DNA of 64,000 nt from the NCBI GenBank assembly GCA_963764685.1, contig CAVXTT010000032.1, forward strand, positions 49,362 through 113,361, written 5' to 3'. A program made the position numbers and the translations under genes. The notes under the pieces are model-generated. The model was not told the origin of the DNA. It made no database searches and saw nothing but the letters and a program-made list of their open reading frames with translations. Numbering within the stretch: the stretch's first letter is position 1; every line of letters begins with the position of its first letter. Below are positions 49,437-59,480 of the stretch, piece by piece. Origin of the DNA: CAVXTT01 sp963764685 (lineage in GTDB: Bacteria > Bacteroidota > Ignavibacteria > Ignavibacteriales > Ignavibacteriaceae).

Positions 49437-51083
49437 TTATATTCTTATGGACAAGTTAATAAATGATTCTAATTTTTCTTGTGATAATCTATTTTGCAGG
49501 GCTTCTGAAATATAGCTAAATCGTAAGGTAAAAATAAACTGATTAACGGGTTCATAACTGGCTGTAAAAGAAAGGTTCCTCACATATTCCAGATCCCCGT
49601 CAAGGAATTCCACAGATGTATCATCTGTTGTTCTATGCCCCAGGTGAAGATCCCCGCCAACATTCTTTTTTACGGATCCGTCGTCATTCAGTGGGTTCGC
49701 CCCGTGCACATAGTAATAGAATTCAAGACCGGTAAAGAACCTCCCGGTAAATCTATAGCTTACACCTGCGAAATAGGTTTCACTGTTTGGCTCTGCAAGT
49801 GAACTCAGGGGATAATCACGGTTTGTATAAACATTCCTGCTTAACCTGTGTGTAAGTGTGTAGGGCTCAATTCGTAAATATTCAAAGCGGATATCCAGCG
49901 GGAGTCTGCCGATATTATAAGCAGCCGCACCGGCATTCAGCATGACCTGATTACCCCACCACCCGGTATTGATCTTTCCGAAGGAAATATCATCCAGCAA
50001 AAGCAGTCCATAAAATTTCAGGCTGTTGAATGAGTTATTAGTAAAATCCAGGAACAGCATTGCATTATCCCGGTCACTGCCGGAATGTTCAACTGTCTTG
50101 TAAAAGTTAAAGGGGTTCAGATAACTGAAATCCAGAGAACGGTCACCGTAGATAATCATTTCCCCGGCACCTAAGGTAAAGTGCCGGGAGAAATCAAAGC
50201 CAATCCTATGATAGCCCAGAAACTTTTCACCATATTCAACCGATCCACCTGTAACGCTGTCGGGTTTATAAATCTCATTACCAAGTACCTTGCCGTGAAA
50301 GAAAGAAAAGCTTACAATATCAATGCCCATATTCAGATAAAGGTAATCAAATTGAGGTGAGTATGAATTTAGAACGGGCCTGAGTATTCCGGGACCGATA
50401 TTCATTCTATCCCGTCCAATTTTAAATCTTACCGAACTGAAATCAGCAGTAAAATAACCTTGAGTATTATCAAAATAATTTTCATCATTTTCGTTAAACT
50501 TAAAGTTGTACTGCAGTTCCCGCTTTAATAATGCAGTTTGTTTGTCGCCAAAACCTTTACCATTTGTACCCTTAATAGAGAAGCCGAATTTATCAAGTAA
50601 AGTGCCTCTAATTTCTCCTCCAAGCTGAAGAAGGTAAGCACTATTGAAGCTTGAAGTTCCAATGGTATCAGAACCAACCATCTCTGCTTCTCCAAGGAGT
50701 GATATGAATATGTTTCCGGTATTACCTGTGCTGAAATATAAATATTTTGATTTTTGAGAGAGCAAGTCATAATTTCCGCTAAATAAGGAAACACTGTTCA
50801 GTGTAGTATCATTCATTTCAAGATCAAATTCAATAAGCAGGTCCTCATATTGCAGCCTGTCGCTTGGATTCAAACTCTCCTGCACAGGTAAAATCTCTTT
50901 TAGTTTATCAGAAATCATTCTCCGCGTTTTAGGAATCTCGAATTCATCATATCCTGAAATAAAATGCTGAGTTTCCATACGGTCAAGGAAGGAATAAACA
51001 GAATTAGTGATTTCAACATATTCTGCCTGGGCCAGCAGTGTTACAGGAAACAATAAAGAAAATAAAATAATTTTTCTTATCAT
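49437..51083 (-). CDS. Wzi-like capsule assembly outer-membrane protein
   Basis: 548 residues with a signal peptide (ends LLAQ) and a beta-strand-rich body. An N-terminal helical part ('VYSFLDRMETQHFISGYDEF') and 'FKIGRDRMNIGPG', 'LDFSYLNPFNFYKTVEH' and a 'FTGLEFYYYVHG' barrel segment resemble the capsule assembly Wzi family seen in Bacteroidota, which holds surface polysaccharide. The similarity is by pattern only. The neighbouring glycosyltransferase gene fits a polysaccharide link, but no capsule cluster is present. Confidence 0.55.
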   Translation of the reverse strand: MIRKIILFSLLFPVTLLAQAEYVEITNSVYSFLDRMETQHFISGYDEFEIPKTRRMISDKLKEILPVQESLNPSDRLQYEDLLIEFDLEMNDTTLNSVSLFSGNYDLLSQKSKYLYFSTGNTGNIFISLLGEAEMVGSDTIGTSSFNSAYLLQLGGEIRGTLLDKFGFSIKGTNGKGFGDKQTALLKRELQYNFKFNENDENYFDNTQGYFTADFSSVRFKIGRDRMNIGPGILRPVLNSYSPQFDYLYLNMGIDIVSFSFFHGKVLGNEIYKPDSVTGGSVEYGEKFLGYHRIGFDFSRHFTLGAGEMIIYGDRSLDFSYLNPFNFYKTVEHSGSDRDNAMLFLDFTNNSFNSLKFYGLLLLDDISFGKINTGWWGNQVMLNAGAAAYNIGRLPLDIRFEYLRIEPYTLTHRLSRNVYTNRDYPLSSLAEPNSETYFAGVSYRFTGRFFTGLEFYYYVHGANPLNDDGSVKKNVGGDLHLGHRTTDDTSVEFLDGDLEYVRNLSFTASYEPVNQFIFTLRFSYISEALQNRLSQEKLESFINLSIRI

Positions 51084-51826
51084 CTGACCTGTTCCCAGAT
51101 TTTAGATACTGATTTATTTTTTAACAGCACTGACAATCCATTTTTAATCCAGGAAACAGAAATGTAAAAATATCCATATTTTCTATACCTTCGGGGGGAT
51201 TCATAGACGCAAATCTCCCTAGAAAAAAGAATTTTTCCAAGCTTTTTCACTCTTCTGTAAAGGTCCAGGTCTTCTCCCGCCGCCATTTCCTCATTGTAGC
51301 CGCCAACAACCTCAAATACAGGTCTTCTTACAACCTGGCATTCCCCCCTGCCCATTCCATCTCCTAAATCATTAAGTAACTTAAAAAAGAAATTAGAGCA
51401 TAGATGGAATAGTTTATCATAAATGTTTTCTTCTTCCGGAAATACTTCAACGTTACAGGTAAAAGCAGCATAACTATCCCCTTCAAAGACTTTTTCAATA
51501 TAATTAAAAAACTTTTCCGCACCGGAAAATCTAACGTCTGCATTTATAAATAGAAGCAGATCACCATTCGCATATTTTGCCCCTACATTTCGTCCTTTAG
51601 CAATATTTTGTTTGCCGGGACCGTTATGAACTTTAATTATATCAACATAAGGCAGAGCAAGCTCAACTGTTCTATCCGTACTCCCCCCATCGGATAGTAT
51701 TATTTCAAAATCCCGGTTTGGCTTAATTTCAATAAGTTGTTTTAACAATCCAGGCAAAAGTTTTTCTTCGTTGAGAGCGGGTATAATTATACTGTATTTC
51801 ACATTAATCCTAAAAACAGAAGACAA
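51080..51826 (-). CDS. Glycosyltransferase family 2
   Basis: 248 residues. 'YSIIIPALNEEKLL' opens the GT-A fold; 'IILSDGGSTDRTVELA' binds the nucleotide sugar and 'LLFINADVRF' contains the metal-binding acidic motif. 'GRGECQVVRRPVFEVVGGYNE' and 'AAGEDLDLYRRVKKLG' form the acceptor side. It has no long C-terminal membrane domain. Donor and acceptor are not predictable. It overlaps both neighbours by a few bases. Confidence 0.87.
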   Translation of the reverse strand: MSSVFRINVKYSIIIPALNEEKLLPGLLKQLIEIKPNRDFEIILSDGGSTDRTVELALPYVDIIKVHNGPGKQNIAKGRNVGAKYANGDLLLFINADVRFSGAEKFFNYIEKVFEGDSYAAFTCNVEVFPEEENIYDKLFHLCSNFFFKLLNDLGDGMGRGECQVVRRPVFEVVGGYNEEMAAGEDLDLYRRVKKLGKILFSREICVYESPRRYRKYGYFYISVSWIKNGLSVLLKNKSVSKIWEQVR

Positions 51827-52745
51827 AAAATGCCGCGTCAGGAGTTACCCTGATACCAGGCATCGGGAAATGAATAAAATTTAGAGTATTCTTAACGAAC
51901 TGCCATCCCCTTCCATATAAAGGAAGTTCTTCCGCATCCAGATCAAGAGCTATATAAAATTCGCGATAAGCATTATCATAATCATGAATATTTTTTACAC
52001 CGTAACCGAAAGCAATATTTAAAAATGCAGGCCAGTAATCTGATGCCTCACCCGGAAGAAGATTTTTGAGACGCAGACTTAACCAGTACTTTTGTCCTTC
52101 ATAGTCATCAATAATAATATTTTTCTGGGTGCTGCCGGGAAGAGTTTTTCCGGCTTGCACAGGACGGTAGCTGAATTTGAACATAAAGTTCTTAAGGAAG
52201 GGATAATAATATTGAGCAACAGGATATACGGCACCTAAAAAATCAGCACTGGCATCTCCCCAGCTGAATCCCCAATCGCGTGCATATCCATCTTCAACTT
52301 CAACATATAATTCGAATGCCAGAGCAGCTATACTGCCAAAAATAGCGGATTTTTCTACGCTTATATTACTTGCTTCAAAGCCTGAACTGAACAAATGAGC
52401 AATTAGGATAGTACCATAGAAATGACCGACTTTATCGATCCAAAGTGCATATTCAAAGTCATCTATTGTATGGAATTTAACCCTTTGATCACTCCACCAG
52501 GCATTCTGCTGGTAAAGGTGAATCCCGACTCCTGTTCCTAACGAAACAGCGCCGACCACAGCAAGCATCTCATAATCAATATCATAAGTATGCGGATCAT
52601 ATTCAGGAATGTTCTTTTGCTTAAAGACTTTCGGGTAGTCCAATTGCGGCCCGGATAATTTAAGTGCATAAGTTGTGGAATCTTCAACCTGGGCCGGGGT
52701 ACTCAAAGTAAAAACATATAAGAGCGCAAACAATGAATATCTCAT
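51810..52745 (-). CDS. DUF2279 family protein
   Basis: About 311 residues from ATG 52745, preferred over 52772 because it begins a clean signal peptide (RYSLFALLYVFTLSTPAQ). 'WWSDQRVKFHTIDDFEYALWIDKVGHFYG' is the characteristic Trp-Trp...Asp-Lys-x-Gly-His stretch of DUF2279, and 'WGFSWGDASADFLGA' follows. Proteins of this family are predicted membrane or periplasmic with unknown role. Confidence 0.75.
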   Translation of the reverse strand: MRYSLFALLYVFTLSTPAQVEDSTTYALKLSGPQLDYPKVFKQKNIPEYDPHTYDIDYEMLAVVGAVSLGTGVGIHLYQQNAWWSDQRVKFHTIDDFEYALWIDKVGHFYGTILIAHLFSSGFEASNISVEKSAIFGSIAALAFELYVEVEDGYARDWGFSWGDASADFLGAVYPVAQYYYPFLKNFMFKFSYRPVQAGKTLPGSTQKNIIIDDYEGQKYWLSLRLKNLLPGEASDYWPAFLNIAFGYGVKNIHDYDNAYREFYIALDLDAEELPLYGRGWQFVKNTLNFIHFPMPGIRVTPDAAFFVFCF

Positions 52746-52788
52746 ATGAAAAGATAAAGGGAAAGCATACACTTTTATGTATATTATT

Positions 52789-54301
52789 TTATCCCTGCTT
52801 TTCCGGTTTCATTTGAGGGAAGAAAATAACATCCCGTATCGATGACTGGTTCGTTAAAAGCATCACCAGACGGTCGATCCCTATGCCTAAACCGGCAGTA
52901 GGCGGCATCCCATACTCGAGCGCCCTAATAAAATCTTCATCAATCTGGTGCGCTTCTTCATCTCCTTCTGCCTCAAGCCGTTTCTGCTGTTCAAATCTTG
53001 CCCTTTGGTCAAGAGGGTCATTCAATTCTGAAAAGGCATTGCAGATTTCTCTCCCCGCAATATATCCTTCAAACCGTTCTACTAATCCATCATGGCTTCT
53101 ATGTTTTTTTGCCAGGGGTGATAATTCAAGAGGATAATCTTTAATAAAAGTAGGCTGAATAAGTTCTGGCTGAACAGTCAAACTGAATATCTCGTCAATT
53201 AATTTTGCTCTTCCTTCTGCTTTTTTAAGATCTACTCCAAGACTTTTTGCTTTGTCTTTTAATTCATCTATTGAAGCAGTAAGAATATCAATTCCCGCCT
53301 TTTCATTTATGGCTTCAACCATCGAGATCCTCTGCCAGGCAGATGAAAAATCTATTTCTTTGTCTTCATACTGGAAATGAAGTGTACCGAAAACTTCAGC
53401 AGCGATATATCTGAGCATGGACTCAACAAAATTCATCATCCATTCGTAATCTTTATAGGGTACGTATAATTCCATCATTGTAAATTCGGGATTATGTGTT
53501 CTGTCCATTCCTTCATTCCGGAAATCCTTAGATATTTCATAGACTCCGTTAAAGCCTCCCACAATTAATCTTTTCAGATAAAGTTCATCTGCTATTCTTA
53601 GGTAAAGTGTTGTATCAAGAGTATTATGATAAGTTGTAAAAGGCCTTGCTGCAGCTCCTCCATACAGCGGCTGCAATACGGGAGTTTCTACCTCCAGATA
53701 ACCCCTGTCATCAAGATAGTTTCTCATCTTCGATATGATTCTGCTCCTCTTAATGAATATATCCTTTATATGAGGGTTTACTATCAAATCAACATACCTT
53801 TGCCGGTACCGCAGTTCGATGTCTGCAAACTGATCGTGGATAATCTTATTCCCCTCTTCATCTAATAGTTTCTTTTGCTATCGGTATAGGTCTGAGACTT
53901 TTTGAAAGAATTTTTAAGTCCTTTACATGAACAGATATTTCACCGGTCTTGGTCTTAAAAACAAATCCCTCCACGCCTACTATATCACCGATATCCATCA
54001 ATTTGAAGGCGTCGTAAGATGCTCCTATTTCATCTTTTTTCAAATAGATCTGAATTTTCCCTTTATGGTCCTGAATATGAGCAAAAGATGCTTTCCCCAT
54101 TCTTCTTAATGCCATAATTCTGCCAGAGATTTTTACGTTCCTCTGTTCGCCCTCTTTAAAATTATTAATAATATCTTCCGAATCTGAATCAACTTCAAAT
54201 CCATATTCAAAAACCTCAAGTCCCATTTTACGTAATTCTTCCAGTTCTTCGTGTCTTCGTTTAATCAGAACATTTATATCCTGGGGAACAGTATTTTCCA
54301 T
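52789..54301 (-). CDS. lysS: Lysyl-tRNA synthetase, class II (one frame break)
   Basis: An OB-fold anticodon-binding domain ('VKISGRIMALRRMGKASFAHIQD') leads into the class II core: motif 1 region 'FIKRSRIISKMRNYLDDRGY', motif 2 'FRNEGMDRTHNPEF' and motif 3 'GLGIGIDRLVMLLT'. It charges tRNA-Lys. One extra base near 53860-53867 splits it; joined, it reads ETLDEEGNKIIHDQFADIELRY-type sequence. About 503 residues, normal. The dacB gene ends 2 bases... upstream boundary is ATG 54301 facing the PBP4 stop at 54304. Confidence 0.95.
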
Positions 54302-54303
54302 TA

Positions 54304-55806
54304 TTACTCCATTGTTCTCTTAAAATTTGCCAGCCGCATACAGACAAAGTCCTGCAGATTGTCAGCAAGTTTAACCGGTACATTAAAATTATTGCATATA
54401 ATTGAAAAGGCGATCAATTCATCATCTCCAGTACGAAGGTATCCTGAAAGTGATCTGACCCCGTCCAGAAATCCGGTTTTTGCACGGACATTATCTTCTG
54501 CACGCGTATCAACCATTCTTTTTCCTAAAGTAGCATCCTTCCCTGCAATCGGAAAGGAATTATAAAAAGGAACAAAATATTTGCTTTTATTCATGAAGGT
54601 CAAAAGCGTAACCATTTGTCTCGGGGTAACGAGATTGAGACGCGATAATCCGCTGCCATCTACTATTTTAAGTGCCTCTGGATTTATACCCATTTCTTCC
54701 AGTACCTCAGCAATGACCTCTATGCCATTCTCTGATGTACCGTAACTCAATTCCTCCAGTCCCAATGTCTTGAGCAGCTGTTCAGCATAAAAGTTATTGC
54801 TGTTCTTATTCAGCTCTTTTAAAATCTCTTTCAGAGGTTCTGACTTATTCGTAAACAGCTTATTGAACTTTGAATAATTCAAGGCAAGGTTAATATCATC
54901 GATATCAATGGAGTAACCATTAATTTTTATTCCTTTTTTCTCAAGCACTTCCTTGAATACAACCATGGCATACTGGGTAGGATTATTTACTGTAACAAAT
55001 TCCCTGTATTCGCTTCCACTACTGATGGATCCGGAAACGGTGATTACATTAGTACCTCTTTCTCTCATAGCAGAGATCTGATTTATAGAATCGGGAGGAA
55101 CCAGGGTTACATTGTTGATGACAACAACATATTTTGTATCAGGAATAATTGTTATTTGAGGTTCCCCGCTGACGGAATCCCCCCTTACAACTATTTCAAC
55201 AGTATTATCATTATATGAAATAGCCCCTGCAGGTGCAGAAAACCACTTACTCTCCTGATCCCAGGCCCAGCCGTTTCCGAGTGGTTTATCATCAAAAAGA
55301 TTATCATCGCCGATTATATTCCCGGTGATTTCATCAATTCCTTTTTCAAGCAATGAATCAGCCCACCGGTTGAAAACCAGGTAAAGATCGTTATGATTAA
55401 ATCTTCCCGAAATTGTCGGGTCTCCCCTGCCCACCAGGATCAGATCACCGTAAAGAATTGAACCGTCAACATTCCCGTTGGTATAGAGTTCAGTGCTAAA
55501 TGTATAATCGGGGCCAAGTTTCATAAGTGCAGCAGCCGAGGTGAATAATTTAAGGTTAGAAGCGGGAATAAAAAGTTTATCTTCATTCCTCTTATAAAAA
55601 TATTCCCCGGTCTGAAGAGATTGTATCACAACCCCCCAATGAGCATTGCCGAAATTCGGATCATTAAAAATATCATCAAGCTGTTCCCATAATTCAGGCA
55701 GAGTGGCGTAAGAGAATTTCGGTATTGAGTCACTTGATATTTCCTGCCCGAATACAGCTGCAGCTGAAAATAAAAAAACTACAAGTATTACCTTATTAAT
55801 GTTCAT
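54304..55806 (-). CDS. dacB: D-Ala-D-Ala carboxypeptidase/endopeptidase, PBP4 (S13)
   Basis: About 500 residues from ATG 55806, chosen because it starts a signal peptide (ends VFGQ) while the open frame to 55887 does not. Catalytic motifs: S83-NLK-86 (SxxK), 'SNN' in NKNSNNFYAEQLL, and KTG in RAKTGFLDGVRSLSG. Class C PBP of S13 type, periplasmic, trimming or cleaving peptidoglycan cross-links. The start overlaps the rluB stop by 11 bases. Confidence 0.93.
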   Translation of the reverse strand: MNINKVILVVFLFSAAAVFGQEISSDSIPKFSYATLPELWEQLDDIFNDPNFGNAHWGVVIQSLQTGEYFYKRNEDKLFIPASNLKLFTSAAALMKLGPDYTFSTELYTNGNVDGSILYGDLILVGRGDPTISGRFNHNDLYLVFNRWADSLLEKGIDEITGNIIGDDNLFDDKPLGNGWAWDQESKWFSAPAGAISYNDNTVEIVVRGDSVSGEPQITIIPDTKYVVVINNVTLVPPDSINQISAMRERGTNVITVSGSISSGSEYREFVTVNNPTQYAMVVFKEVLEKKGIKINGYSIDIDDINLALNYSKFNKLFTNKSEPLKEILKELNKNSNNFYAEQLLKTLGLEELSYGTSENGIEVIAEVLEEMGINPEALKIVDGSGLSRLNLVTPRQMVTLLTFMNKSKYFVPFYNSFPIAGKDATLGKRMVDTRAEDNVRAKTGFLDGVRSLSGYLRTGDDELIAFSIICNNFNVPVKLADNLQDFVCMRLANFKRTME

Positions 55807-56506
55807 ACTTCCTGATAAGCTTATTAACTTCCTCTTGTGAAAGTTTCCGGTATTTCCCCTCGGGTATGTCAGCTTCAATCCCCGCAAAACTTTTTCTATT
55901 CAACCGCAAAACTGTATACCCTAGTGCATTAAACATTTTTTTAACAAAATGATTTCTTCCCTCGGTTCCCGTTACCTGAATCAATTTCCTGTCCTTTGGT
56001 TTTATGAATACCGCTTCCTGAAACTTTCCTTTTTTCCCTTCAATATAAACACCGGTGATCAGCGTTGATTTATCTTCATCGGATAATATCCTGTCAAGGC
56101 TTACCTCATAAACGCGTGGGATCTTATTTTTCGGGTGTGTCAATAAATTTGTAAAGTCACCGTCATTTGTAAGCAGCAGAACCCCTGTTGTATTATAATC
56201 AAGGCGTCCTACCGGGTAGATCTTTTCACTTGTATCTATCAGATCAATAACCGTATTACGATTCTTCTCATCGCTGGTTGTTGCAATAAATCCTTTAGGT
56301 TTGTTTAACAGAAAATAAAGATGTCTTTTCTGTTTAATTTTTTCACCGTCAACGATCACTGTATCTTTATCCGGTTCAACTTTATAGGCAAGATCTGTTA
56401 CAATTTTATTATTTATTTCAACCCTGCCCTGGACTATAAGTTCCTCTGCTTTGCGGCGCGAGCATAATCCGCTTTCTGCCAAATATTTATTCAATCTGAC
56501 CGGCAT
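55796..56506 (-). CDS. rluB: RluB/RsuA-family pseudouridine synthase
   Basis: About 236 residues from ATG 56506 (family start PVRLNKYLAESGL); an open frame reaches 56548. An S4 RNA-binding domain ('CSRRKAEELIVQGRVEINN') is followed by the synthase core with catalytic Asp in PVGRLDYNTTGVLLLTNDG. It modifies 23S or 16S rRNA; RluB versus RsuA/RluE/RluF cannot be fixed by eye. In an operon with scpB upstream (20-base overlap). Confidence 0.9.
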   Translation of the reverse strand: MPVRLNKYLAESGLCSRRKAEELIVQGRVEINNKIVTDLAYKVEPDKDTVIVDGEKIKQKRHLYFLLNKPKGFIATTSDEKNRNTVIDLIDTSEKIYPVGRLDYNTTGVLLLTNDGDFTNLLTHPKNKIPRVYEVSLDRILSDEDKSTLITGVYIEGKKGKFQEAVFIKPKDRKLIQVTGTEGRNHFVKKMFNALGYTVLRLNRKSFAGIEADIPEGKYRKLSQEEVNKLIRKYEH

Positions 56507-57146
56507 CTTCGGTACTTTCTCCCATCTCTTTTTCAAGAGTTTCTTCAAACAGGTTCATCATTATTTTTCTTTTCTGCTCAAGAAAATCTTCATCCTTAAT
56601 AATTTCATCTATCTCTCTGGGTTTAGGCAGGTCACTTAACTTATTCAATCCGAAATATTTCAAAAACTCAGGAGTTGTTGAATACAACAGCGGTCTTCCT
56701 ACTGTTTCGGCTCTACCGCTGATTGTGATAAGATTTTTTTCAAGCAGAGTGTTTAAAATATAATCCGAATTTACACCCCTGATGCTTTCCAGTTCAGGTG
56801 TAGGTACAGGCTGTTTGTATGCAATTATCGCAAGGGTTTCAAGAGCAGCCTGGCTCAGTCTTCGTTTGCTTCGTTCGGAGGAAAGAAAACCGATATACTT
56901 TGCGTTTTCCGGTTTGGTTGCATATAAATATCCGTTCGCTACCCTTATTATATTGAACCCGAGATTATAACTCTCATACCTGGCATTCAGTTCGTCAATT
57001 ATAGCATCTACTTCCTGCTCGGTTATATTAATCTCCTCACCGTCAATTCCTTTGATTGCTTTAATAATTTCCAGTGAAGATATAGGATCGTCGGAGGAAA
57101 AGACAAGCGACTCAATTACCGGTATGTATATGTTTTCCATCATCAA
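56487..57146 (-). CDS. scpB: Segregation and condensation protein B
   Basis: 219 residues, two winged-helix domains. 'IESLVFSSDDPISSLEI' is the first, and 'SQAALETLAIIAYKQPVPTPELESIRGVNSDYILNTLLEKNLI' the conserved second one, with 'GRAETVGRPLLYSTT' after it. A kleisin partner of SMC in chromosome condensation. It overlaps scpA by 35 bases and rluB by 20, the usual scpA-scpB-rluB order. Confidence 0.95.
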   Translation of the reverse strand: MMMENIYIPVIESLVFSSDDPISSLEIIKAIKGIDGEEINITEQEVDAIIDELNARYESYNLGFNIIRVANGYLYATKPENAKYIGFLSSERSKRRLSQAALETLAIIAYKQPVPTPELESIRGVNSDYILNTLLEKNLITISGRAETVGRPLLYSTTPEFLKYFGLNKLSDLPKPREIDEIIKDEDFLEQKRKIMMNLFEETLEKEMGESTEDAGQIE

Positions 57147-57852
57147 CCAGGTTTATTACAAAATCATTAAAATCGGATGAGCCTTTAATTTTTATTCTTC
57201 CTGCTCTGGCAAGCTCAAGCAGTGCCACAAAGGTAATTACAATTCTAATCTTCTCTCTCATTTCATTAATAAGAGTAAGAAAGTGAAGTGATTTAGCCTC
57301 CTGTGTCATCTTAATAATAAATTCTATCTGTTCATCGATTGTAATATTTATTTTCTTTATTTCGTGAACGGGTTGTTCTTTTAGTCCCTCAATGGCTGAC
57401 TTAAATGCCTTTGCCAGATCGAAAACAGATATATTTTTCAGAAGCACATCAAGTTCGGCAGGTGATTCTGCTTCGTCATACGAAAAATTACTTCTGAAAT
57501 TGAGCTTTCTCTGGTTTGTTTCAAAAAATGAAAGCTCTTCTGCCATTTCCTTGTACTTTTTATATTCGATTAGCGCTTTTACCAGATCTGTACGGGGATC
57601 AATTTCTTCCCCCTTTTCATCAATTTCACGGGGCAGCAGCATTCTTACTTTAATGTGCATTAAAGTAGAAGCCATTAGAATGAAGTCACCTGCAGTTTCC
57701 AGATCCAGCAGTTTTATAAGGTTTACATAATCAAGAAATTCTTTTGTTATTCTTGAAATAGGTATATCATAAATATTTAATTCATCTCTTCTTATAAAGA
57801 AAAGCAGCAGATCGAGAGGACCTTCAAACTGATCAAGCTTAACTTTGTACAT
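57112..57852 (-). CDS. scpA: Segregation and condensation protein A
   Basis: 246 residues: 'VKLDQFEGPLDLLLFFIRRDELNIYDIPI' at the N-terminus binds the SMC neck, 'AGDFILMASTLMHIKVRMLLP' is a conserved helix and the C-terminal winged helix ('TFVALLELARAGRIKI') binds the SMC head. The kleisin of the Smc-ScpAB complex. The smc gene itself is not in the window. It starts 1 base from the trpS stop. Confidence 0.95.
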   Translation of the reverse strand: MYKVKLDQFEGPLDLLLFFIRRDELNIYDIPISRITKEFLDYVNLIKLLDLETAGDFILMASTLMHIKVRMLLPREIDEKGEEIDPRTDLVKALIEYKKYKEMAEELSFFETNQRKLNFRSNFSYDEAESPAELDVLLKNISVFDLAKAFKSAIEGLKEQPVHEIKKINITIDEQIEFIIKMTQEAKSLHFLTLINEMREKIRIVITFVALLELARAGRIKIKGSSDFNDFVINLVDDGKHIHTGN

Positions 57853-57853
57853 T

Positions 57854-58834
57854 TCAGCCGATCATCATTTTACTGTGAACAATCTCCATAGTTTTTACAG
57901 CAACTTCTTTTGCCTTTTTTTCTCCTTCAGCAAGTATATCCAGAACAATATCTTTCTTTCCTTCATAATATTTTCTTTTTTCAATTATTGGTTCAAGAAA
58001 AATAGATATATGAGAGGCACAGTTCATTTTACAATCCAGGCAGCCGAGTGCACCGGATCTGCATCCCGCTGCAACTTCGGGCGCCTCTCCGGGATTAAAT
58101 TTCTTATGATATGCATACACAACGCATATTTCAGGATTACCGGGATCTCCTCTCCTGATCTTTTGAGGATCAGTAACAGCTTTTTTCATTTTACTTTTTA
58201 CAGTTTCCGGATCATCGGATAAAAGGATTGTATTCCCAAGCGACTTGCTCATTTTTGCATTTCCATCCAGGCCAGGTAACCTTGCAAATTGAGTCAGCAA
58301 AGGTTCCGGTTCAGGAAATACATGTCCGTATTGATTATTAAAACGGCGGGCGATTTCTCTTGTGATTTCAACGTGCGGTACCTGGTCTTCACCGACAGGA
58401 ACATAATCTCCTTTATATAGCAAAATGTCGGCAGCCTGCAGTACCGGATATCCTAAATGACCATAAATAATATTATCAATATTTAAATCACGAACCTGTT
58501 CTTTGAGAGTGGGATTTCTTTCAAGCCGGTTTACGGTAATCAGCATTGCGAAAATTAAATTAAGCTCGGTATGTTCTTTAATTCTTGACTGACGGAACAT
58601 AGGGCTTTTTTCAGGATCCAGCCCTGCTGCAAGCCAATCGATCAGCATTTCTATTGAATTATCATAAATTTCTGAAGTATCCAGAGAGGTAGTAAGGACG
58701 TGGTAATCTGCTATAAGATGATAATTTTCATAACTTTTCTGAAGATTTACCCAGTTTTCAAGAGCTCCCACATAATGTCCGATGTGGAGCTTTCCAGTTG
58801 GACGCATACCACTCAAGATTCTTTTTGCAGCCAT
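57854..58834 (-). CDS. trpS: Tryptophanyl-tRNA synthetase
   Basis: 326 residues. Class I motifs: HIGH at 17-20 (KLHIGHY) and KMSKS in GNAKMSKSLGNT. 'ILSGMRPTGKLH' is the usual start and 'EDQVPHVEITREIARRFN' the Trp-binding region. It charges tRNA-Trp. The gene leads a run of overlapping genes (trpS, scpA, scpB, rluB, dacB). Confidence 0.96.
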   Translation of the reverse strand: MAAKRILSGMRPTGKLHIGHYVGALENWVNLQKSYENYHLIADYHVLTTSLDTSEIYDNSIEMLIDWLAAGLDPEKSPMFRQSRIKEHTELNLIFAMLITVNRLERNPTLKEQVRDLNIDNIIYGHLGYPVLQAADILLYKGDYVPVGEDQVPHVEITREIARRFNNQYGHVFPEPEPLLTQFARLPGLDGNAKMSKSLGNTILLSDDPETVKSKMKKAVTDPQKIRRGDPGNPEICVVYAYHKKFNPGEAPEVAAGCRSGALGCLDCKMNCASHISIFLEPIIEKRKYYEGKKDIVLDILAEGEKKAKEVAVKTMEIVHSKMMIG

Positions 58835-58943
58835 TTATATATAGAATTTAATTGAATTGATAAAAATAATAATAAAGCGGCTAAATATCCTGTTTATTGA
58901 GGGTATTTATACGAAGAGGGATAATTTAAGTGGAATAGCGGAA

Positions 58944-59455
58944 TTATGAGAGGTACAGATAGGGTTTCCAATTCTCGTCTAATTTCCCGACTACATTTTT
59001 AATAAACATAATATGGCTCGGTTTAAAGGCTTTTGAGAGGAGACGCATATTTGCTTCTTCGGGTGTTCTATCCCCTTTCCTGTTATTGCATACAGTACAG
59101 GCTGCTATAAGGTTTTCCCAGGAATCACTTCCCCCCTTTGCTTTTGGAATTATATGATCGATTGTCAGAGGCAGATCACTGCGTCCGCAATATCCGCATT
59201 TATAAGCATCTCTTCGCAGAATGTTTTTCCTGGTAAGGACAACCTTTTTGTAGGGTAAATTTATAAAATGATTCAGTCTGATAATACTAGGCCAGGGATA
59301 AGCAGTACGGACAGTTCGGATCTGCTTTTTCCGGTCCTTCGCAACCATTTCGGCTTTCCCCAGATAAATAAGTACTACGGCTTTTTTAATATTACAGATC
59401 GTGAGGGGTTCGTAACTCTGATTCAGAATTAAAACCTTGGCATTAAGTTTACCAT
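58944..59455 (-). CDS. HNH endonuclease family protein (one frame break)
   Basis: The HNH core has 'CGYCG', 'LTIDHIIPKAKGGSDSWENLIAAC', 'CNNRKGDRTPEEA', with two CxxC zinc sites and the HNH catalytic residues. The usual open frame starts at 59348, but upstream sequence in the same frame reads NAKVLILNQSYEPLTICNI-type family N-terminus; adding one base near 59441-59446 connects it to ATG 59455. These stand-alone HNH proteins are common chromosomal genes in many bacteria with unknown DNA target. About 170 residues restored. Confidence 0.85.
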
Positions 59456-59480
59456 TAACGTGTTTAGATGGCTCGAAGAT

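Noticed and set aside
11491..59446. Programmed +1 frameshifting as the cause of the many frame breaks
   Set aside because: The breaks have no shared slippery codon followed by a stop, lie at varied distances before the next stop, occur several times in one gene, and five need the opposite correction. Sequence error explains all.
58944..59455. HNH gene as part of a homing intron or intein
   Set aside because: It is free-standing, no split host gene flanks it, and the family is common as a chromosomal gene.
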